DNA of 64,000 nt from Gymnothorax reevesii (taxonomy: Eukaryota; Chordata; Actinopteri; Anguilliformes; Muraenidae), in assembly GCA_029721435.1 (NCBI GenBank), contig CM056576.1:61213876-61277875 (forward strand). Direction: 5' to 3'. The notes beneath the pieces were generated by a model, which saw nothing but the letters and a program-made list of their open reading frames with translations, was not told where the DNA came from and made no database searches. Positions 58,074 to 64,000 of the stretch are shown here, one piece after another (position 1 is the stretch's first letter; each line of letters starts with the position of its first letter). A program made the position numbers and the translations under genes.

Positions 58074-58569
58074 TGTTATGGCCCCAATTTGTTATTACAT
58101 TTACAACACAACAGCAACAGCAAGGGATGACAGACACAGTTTTAAAAACTTGAACACATTTAATGAACAAAGGCAACTAACTACTAACTAATCTATTGAC
58201 CAAGATTGAGTAATAACAAGAACAAAAATATTTACAGTCCCTTTTTGATTGGGTCCCTTGGTGATGTCCTGGGTGAGGAAAATGCTCTGACATAGGCAAA
58301 AATCCACTAAAGAAACTTCACAGGTCTTAAACAGAATGACAGGTCTGGTCACATGTATCCTTCTCCTTGCAATTTCTCCTACCACTTTACTGTCTCAATT
58401 CTTTTCGTTATATACTCTTTTTTCAGACCCCACCCACATTTAGACCTCTTTTTTTAATTTTCGGGGACTTGCCCCAGACATGTCCAGGACATGTCTAAAC
58501 CTGGCTCCAGTCTGAGCTCAATAAAAGAAAGGTAAATGCTGCCATCTAGTGGCCTCTATTCACATTACA
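58074..58569 (-). repeat. 5' LTR of Gmr1-like copy 2
   Basis: About 496 bp, TG...CA ends, clearly the same family as the copy 1 LTRs but more diverged. CTCF-like core at 58540-58552. Confidence 0.92.
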
Positions 58570-58885
58570 ACGTCTAAGAACTTCTACGACTTTCGGACAC
58601 AGAGAGATATTAAAACTCTATCCAACTTTCGCGTCTTTGCATTGACTTTGGCTGTCGTGCGAAAAATTCATTTCGCGTCCAGTAGGCAAGCGGCTTTACT
58701 GAGCATAGAACGCAAGCATTATGTGGTTGGCTGAGAAAGATGTGAAGTCGTTGGTTTGCATGAGATTTAGCGTTGATTAAGCCGGGTGGAGTTTCCATTA
58801 CACGTGCCAACCACTTTTAATCTGACATCAGGACAATCGATAAAGATACTATAATTTATGTCCTAATTCAGATAGTTACATGAAA

Positions 58886-59625
58886 TAGTGGTTGCTGTAA
58901 TTATTTATTGCATTGAAATGTGCCTGACATTCTGGAAACCTGCCATTGAGGTTTCGGTGACGTGTGCGCACTGTGAGCCGGTCAGCCAAATTATCACTGA
59001 ACAGAAAGTAAACCAGGTTGGAGCTGGCAAGCTTTCTGCGCAACTTGGGGGGACGTGAAATGATGCAAGATGGCCGAATCCTGTGAGAGCAGACGCCCGA
59101 AGTTTGGTACATTTGCGGCTGTAGATTTGCTGACAGTAGGCCATCCAGACCACCAAATTTGGGGATTTATGCATCAAATCAAAGAGTATTTCACTCTTAA
59201 CATAATTAAAGAGCAAAATACGTGGGATTAAGTTTCCTTTAACTACCAGTAACTGTCCAGTTTTGGAAATAACTTGATCTTGATAATGTTGTTTCTTGTG
59301 GCAGCTGTTACTGATAAATGATAAGTTAAAGAAAAATGTCCAGATAGATATTTTGAGTAAACGTCTGCATAATTTTTCACACGTGCGCCCGCTGACGGGC
59401 AAACGTACCCGTATGTGCGTGATTAAGAATGTGACATTATTTGGATTAAAATATATTCATGCCAGATATGAATAAGAAATGATTTTCCGTTATAAAGATA
59501 TGACCATAATTTCCACAAAATGGCGCCTAGATGATATCACTGTAACGTGATGACCTTGAAAATTTTTAGGGAACTTGTAAATTATGTTACTGATAACTGA
59601 TACAAATTTCAAGAAAATTACCCGA
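58886..59625. other. No gene recognised
   Basis: A 165-codon minus-strand open frame at 58905-59402 has no recognisable domain and overlaps another frame; not accepted as a gene. Confidence 0.35.
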
Positions 59626-59628
59626 GCA

Positions 59629-60498
59629 CACCGTGTTCCAAAAGTTCATGCACCATACAAAAAAATCTATTAAGATTGTGAATACTCAACAGAATGCGTT
59701 TATTCAAAAGCCAGTGTGTCCCCCCTGCATCTTAATTACTGCCCTCAGTATGCAGGGCATAGAATGCACTAGGCTGTTTAGAACGGAAGGCTCAAAGTTG
59801 CTCCTGTACAGCCCTCGTATTGAGCTGCTTCATGATAGTAGGGGGTGTAGAGTGGGAACTCATCGTCTTAGGGTCATTGTGGAATACTTTTAGCAAAAGC
59901 CAGGCGCTTCTCCTTTTGCAGTTTGGTAAGGCGAGGAATCCACTGTCTTCTGTATGTTCTCAGACCCAGTTTCTGTCAGAAAACGATGGACGGTACTCTT
60001 TGACTGCTTCTCCAAGATTCTTTAGTCTTCAACTGAGTCTGCGGCAAGATTGGTGTTTCTTTCCCTAGGCCTTTCGGATGAGATCCTTGGCCCTGGAACT
60101 CAGGACTGGGGGGCGACCTGTACGGGGCTCATCTTCAAGGGAGTCACAACTCTGGTGTCTCTGCCACCAATTCTTCACCCATCGTATGCTTCTGCCAAGG
60201 TCCCGAGCTACCTCTCTGCAAATTTTCCGTGCCCTGCCCACGGAAATGTCTTGAGCACGGACCTGAGGCTCAGAAATGGCAGCCCTTCCAGATTTTTGTT
60301 TGGCCATCGTAGCAGCACTATCAAAAAGGTTCTCTCAGTGACATGCTCCTTGGCAGCCAAGAAATTTATAGGCCTCTCGTAAACAGATGAACTAATTAAA
60401 CAACCTCACAACGGCTGGCTGACCAGGTGTGCCATGTTATGAAAATGGGACCCTTAAGACAATGACTACCTGGGTGCAAGAACTTTTGGCACACAGTG
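59629..60498 (-). mobile_element. Tc1/mariner-superfamily element, internally deleted
   Basis: Ends CACCGTGTTCCAAAAGTTC and complement of CACTGTGTGCCAAAAGTTC, the right one next to TA, the left TA mutated to CA. 870 bp remain, about half of an autonomous length. It keeps the DNA-binding part of the transposase and a degraded piece with LTKLQKEKRLAFAK. Confidence 0.82.
60065..60307 (-). pseudogene. Transposase N-terminal fragment
   Basis: MAKQKSGRAAISEPQVRAQ, then IRWVKNWWQRH and EDEPRTGRPPVLS: a helix-turn-helix followed by the GRPP linker of mariner-like transposases. The frame ends soon after; no catalytic residues remain. Confidence 0.8.
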
Positions 60499-60631
60499 TA
60501 TATTTTAAGTCGACGTCGAGAGAATTTTTAATGTTTGCACTGACACGCGGAAGTACACATGAATTGTACGCATGAAATTGACCGGATTCAAATTTAGTTT
60601 ATTCATGTCAGAGATGAATTATAAGCATTTA

Positions 60632-61177
60632 CACTGCCCGGCCAAAAAAAAAAGTCACCGTTTGGAAATTAATGAACAAATTCTATAATTGGATCATTAT
60701 TGCAGTTATTAATATGTTTCAGCTGGCAATGATCATTTTAACCCTGACTGATGAAGCGCGTCGCTACTCAATGCTTAAAAAATCATGTTGGAAGACACAT
60801 CCCCTGATGGTGAAAAACATTTACTGTATTTTAGAACGGGCAAGGTGTTGGCCTGTATTTAGCAAAGAAAACCATGGATGACAAAAACAAGTATGAGGAA
60901 TCATTTTCACAAACAAATTTGCCACCACTAAGTCCTGACCTTAAGCACATTAAAAAGTTATAGGGATGTGCTCAAGAAAGACCACCAAGTGGTTCAACTG
61001 TTATGTCGAGAAGACTAGATCTCGGCCAAAAATTATGGCATTTCTGATCGAAAATAAATGCTTTGGCATTGCATATAGTTGTCAAAACAATGACAAGACG
61101 AATATGCACTGTAATCAAAGCTACAGGGGTTCCAACTAAATATTTGAGTGTGCAACTTTTTTTTTGGCCGGGCAGTG
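60632..61177. mobile_element. Mariner-type MITE, copy 2 (opposite orientation)
   Basis: CACTGCCCGGCCAAAAAAAA at the left and its complement at the right, TA on both sides, 546 bp. The interior matches copy 1 at 18844-19376 in reverse. Confidence 0.88.
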
Positions 61178-61880
61178 TATTTTAAAGTGGCGCACCTTGA
61201 CACACAGATGGGCTTTCACAAATATACTAAAATATTTCCTCTAGAGATAACACGTAAACGGAAAATGGGATTCCCAAATCACATTTTGCTGTCGTAATAT
61301 GGGCATGATTACAACATCCGATTAAAAAATTTTATTTTATGGAAGAAAGTTGTCTCAGCTACAACATATCAAAATCCAGGAGAAAATTACTCAATAATAA
61401 GCAAGATAACTAAGCCTCAAAAGAATATAAAAATATAATGTCATAAATTGAAAATCGAATTGAGTTCAGCCGCCAATATGACGATGTCATACCATAAGAA
61501 AAAGCTGAATTCCTTTTTCATGGATTCATATCTACAAGTTTTCAGAATGAGTAAAAAATTGGGGGTCTCCACCCATTTTGCGGAGCTATAGCGGATGATA
61601 AAATGGCATTTTTTGGCGTTATTTGCCCAATAGACCCATGCACGGATTTTGAACCTTGACACACACGTGTGGCATTATGGAAAATTGAAACTGATTCTGA
61701 ATGATTAATAATTGTCAAGAATAGTATAAAGAGTCCAAATCATGCAAAAAGACGGTATTTTCACATTCCCTATGAGCTGTGCGCGCGGACGCATACCCCC
61801 AGAAAAATTCTCACTCAGAATAGTGATAATCAAAGAGCACAAATGTACACTGTACCCCGTATGCAATTAAAAAAGGATGC
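61178..61880. other. No gene recognised
   Basis: AT-rich, without recognisable element ends or coding motifs. Confidence 0.35.
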
Positions 61881-61883
61881 AGA

Positions 61884-62350
61884 AGGCTGCCAAATGGCTC
61901 ACTCTGTAAAGCATCGCATTGCGAAGCAGTAGTGACTATCATGTCGCAGGTTCGATCCCTGCTTCGTACCAGCCAGCAGTGGTCGGCAGCTTTTTCAGAG
62001 TAGTGCACAATTGGCTATTACAGGGTTGCAAATTGGGAATAGACTGCCGTTAAGGGAAAATAATAGTTGCCTTGTTCGTTGCTCAACCACCTCCTGTTGG
62101 TCATACGGGCACTCGTCAGGAAGATTCTAAGCCTGTTCGTGTCCGGGTATCCTCCGCCCTCGTTCTGAACTTGCAAAGATTCAACCAATGAGTGTATAAG
62201 AAGCGGTGGGCTGACAGGCACGTTCTTCGGAGGAGAGCCGCGAACTGTCTAAACTCTCCTGAATTGGCAGCAAGGGGTCGCAGACGAGCAAGCCTTGTAC
62301 ATAGTTCTCCAGATGCGGGTGGGATTGGAGATGCCAAATTTAAAAATAAG
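61884..62350 (+). mobile_element. tRNA-derived SINE
   Basis: The tRNA-like head has an A box (TGGCTCACTCTG at 61895-61906) and a B box (GGTTCGATCCC at 61949-61959) and ends in TACCA near 61971. An unrelated body of about 370 bp follows, ending in an A-rich tail (about 62335-62350). RNA polymerase III transcription is expected. Not a functional tRNA: the stems do not pair convincingly. Confidence 0.68.
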
Positions 62351-62576
62351 AAAAAAAGAATATATATATATACACACAAAAAACAAGTAAATATAGAAAT
62401 CAACCACAATTTTTTTCTTATTTTATTTCATTTTAATTAATTTGTTAAATATGTACAGTGATGGCGCCCTACTGGTTCTCAACGAAACATCCTTGATAAG
62501 CAATAACATCCTTGTGGGTCTAAACAGACGATTATTATATGCATATGTGATATGCATATATATATATATGCATGCG

Positions 62577-62698
62577 TTATGACATTTGCGGGTATTTTGA
62601 CATTTGCGGTTGACGTGTTTTGACATTTGCGGTTGACGTGTTTTGACATTTGCGGGTATTATGACATTTGCGGTTGACGTGTTATAACATTTGTCGAT
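62577..62698. repeat. AAATGTCA minisatellite, copy 2 (reversed)
   Basis: TGACATTTGCGGGTATT and TGACATTTGCGGTTGACGTG subunits alternate, the reverse complement of the array at 54640-54930. A palindromic TATGCATA tract precedes it (62540-62575). Confidence 0.9.
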
Positions 62699-62959
62699 AT
62701 AACAATGAATGGGATTTTTTGGTCATAGTCCCAGTCGCCTTTAGTGGGCGTTGCCTTCAGCGCATTTTCTCTCTGCTCAGTATTTTCAGCAGCCATTCTG
62801 GCAAGTGCTTGCACATTAGAAGGTGAAACCAAAAGAAGTAAACTATGCTTTTTCGTCTGCGTAGGCAAGTCTCAAAATACAGATGACAGAAAAATTAATA
62901 AAACCCTACTTCAAAAAATTCAAACTAACCGTAGGCAGGTTTGGGATACAAGATATATG

Positions 62960-63362
62960 GGTCACACTTTATTTGAAGTGTTGCTCATAAAGTCTTTATA
63001 GAGCATGTATAATGCCTTCATGAATGAGACATAATGTCTTCATAAATCATACATAAGCAAACGTCATGCTTTGTAAAGGGTGAAATAACACATTCTTCTT
63101 CAGCATGTGATGCCAGATGTGATATAACTGATGATGTCACTTAGCTAGTGGCTAATTGTGATAAAGGGTGACATTGTCAGCTAAGTGACATTGTCATTGT
63201 TACATCCTGCATCATATGTTGAATAAGGATGAGTTATTTCACCCTTTACAAAGCATGACATTTGCTTATGAATGATTTATGAAGACATTATGTCTCATTT
63301 ATGAAAGCATTATACATGCTGTATAAAGCCTTTATGAGCAACACTTCAAATAAAGTGTGACC
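62960..63362. mobile_element. Palindromic MITE, 403 bp
   Basis: Begins GGTCACACTTTATTTGAAGT and ends with its complement; nearly the whole element folds back on itself. Perfect 8-bp duplications GATATATG at 62952-62959 and 63363-63370. An 8-bp duplication favours hAT-type mobilisation. Confidence 0.92.
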
Positions 63363-63370
63363 GATATATG

Positions 63371-64000
63371 TTTGTTGCTGTCTTTGTCCTTAGCAGTTCA
63401 TTGCTTAGCTCCCATATCAATGTCCAGTACTAGCTAGCTTGCACAGAAACATATTTTAGCCTCATGCAACTCTGCTTTGATAAAAATCTGAACATGCTAA
63501 TCCTTTAACAAGCCTTCAAACAGAGTAGAATTGAATATTGCCCTTAATAGTTTTGAAAATCCAATGAAAATTGACAGCAAAATGGTCTTTACTCTGAACA
63601 TGGCGTACTTTACTGTTGGTAGTGATGCTACTGTAGAAACAAGAATTCACTGTAGGTACTAAAAAGCTCTTTAGTCTGGACATAGGATAATGTCCTTTTA
63701 GCAACAATGCTATGTTTAGAGCAAAGGGCCTTTTACCATCAATTGTCATTGCTAGTTAAAGTCACCCATTACTGAACCTTGCTAGCAAGCTAAAAACTTG
63801 AGAAACACTAAAAGTTTACATTAGGGGGCAGATCTCATACTCAGCAAGCACCGCTTCAAAAGACTTTCAGATATTTCTCAGCATGTTATGGAGATTGGCA
63901 CAGGCACAGAGACTCCTTCTGGGGAGAGAGCAGGTAAATTATTAGCTGACCAGTTGAAACAAGAGACAGTTAAACAGGCTATACCAGAGCTGCGCGTAGG
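63371..64000. other. No gene recognised
   Basis: Sequence to the window edge; no coding motif or element end was recognised. Confidence 0.35.

Larger units (their letters stand above)
57315..58569 (-). mobile_element. Gmr1-like retrotransposon, copy 2, internally deleted
   Basis: Complete 5' LTR (58074-58569), primer site, gag start and then a direct jump into the 3' LTR (57315 to about 57618). Flanking duplications ACGT at 57311-57314 and 58570-58573. Almost all of gag-pol and the first part of the 3' LTR are missing. Confidence 0.93.
55125..58885. repeat. Large dispersed repeat, copy B (inverted)
   Basis: Reverse orientation of 25765-28150. It is longer because it carries the repeat at 55780-56460 and the second Gmr1-like element at 57315-58569. 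Confidence 0.7.

Noticed and set aside
58905..59402. 165-codon open frame on the minus strand
   Set aside because: No recognisable domain; overlaps another long frame; the region looks non-coding.
61884..61971. A functional tRNA gene
   Set aside because: A and B boxes are present but the stems do not pair and the sequence continues into a SINE body with an A-rich tail.

Overview
This is vertebrate nuclear DNA, most likely from a ray-finned fish: intron-split genes, tRNA-derived SINEs, Tc1, hAT and L2 elements, and a Gmr1-like Ty3/gypsy element of the kind known from fish. The species cannot be named from the sequence. Only two host genes are recognisable, both on the minus strand. MSGN1 (mesogenin 1, a single-exon bHLH factor) is at 4615-5085. 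The 3' part of GEN1 (Holliday junction resolvase) is spread over six coding exons from 37013 down to 20172. GEN1 lies directly upstream of MSGN1 in the same direction, as in human. All identifications come from motif reading and remembered family features; no search was run.

Layout. 1-1104: one very long inverted repeat. 1105-4614: MSGN1 downstream flank. 4615-5085: MSGN1. 6.3-14.3 kb: Tc1 fragments, two SINE-like repeats, and a dead Tc1 carrying a hAT MITE and a second insertion. 16.2-19.7 kb: a hAT element with perfect 8-bp target duplications, holding an intact Tc1 and a mariner-type MITE. 20.2-37.0 kb: GEN1 exons; the introns carry an L2-like LINE with an open 867-codon reading frame, a dead Tc1, a tandem array and other elements. 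37.8-41.0 kb: a second LINE, interrupted by a foldback element.

43.7-50.7 kb: a nearly intact Gmr1-like retrotransposon (integrase before reverse transcriptase) sitting inside an older Tc1. 51.2-54.9 kb: a TG repeat, a large inverted-repeat module and an AAATGTCA minisatellite. 55.1-58.9 kb: an inverted second copy of the repeat at 25.8-28.2 kb, split by a deleted second copy of the Gmr1-like element that keeps a perfect tRNA-Pro primer site. 59.6-63.4 kb: mariner remnants, a tRNA-SINE, the same minisatellite in reverse, and a palindromic MITE.

The N-terminal nuclease exons of GEN1 were not found and probably lie beyond position 64000. If so, most of 37-64 kb is GEN1 intron filled by transposons. 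The best finds are the Gmr1-like element with its tell-tale domain order, the phase-consistent GEN1 exon chain, and the layered insertions whose target duplications allow relative dating.
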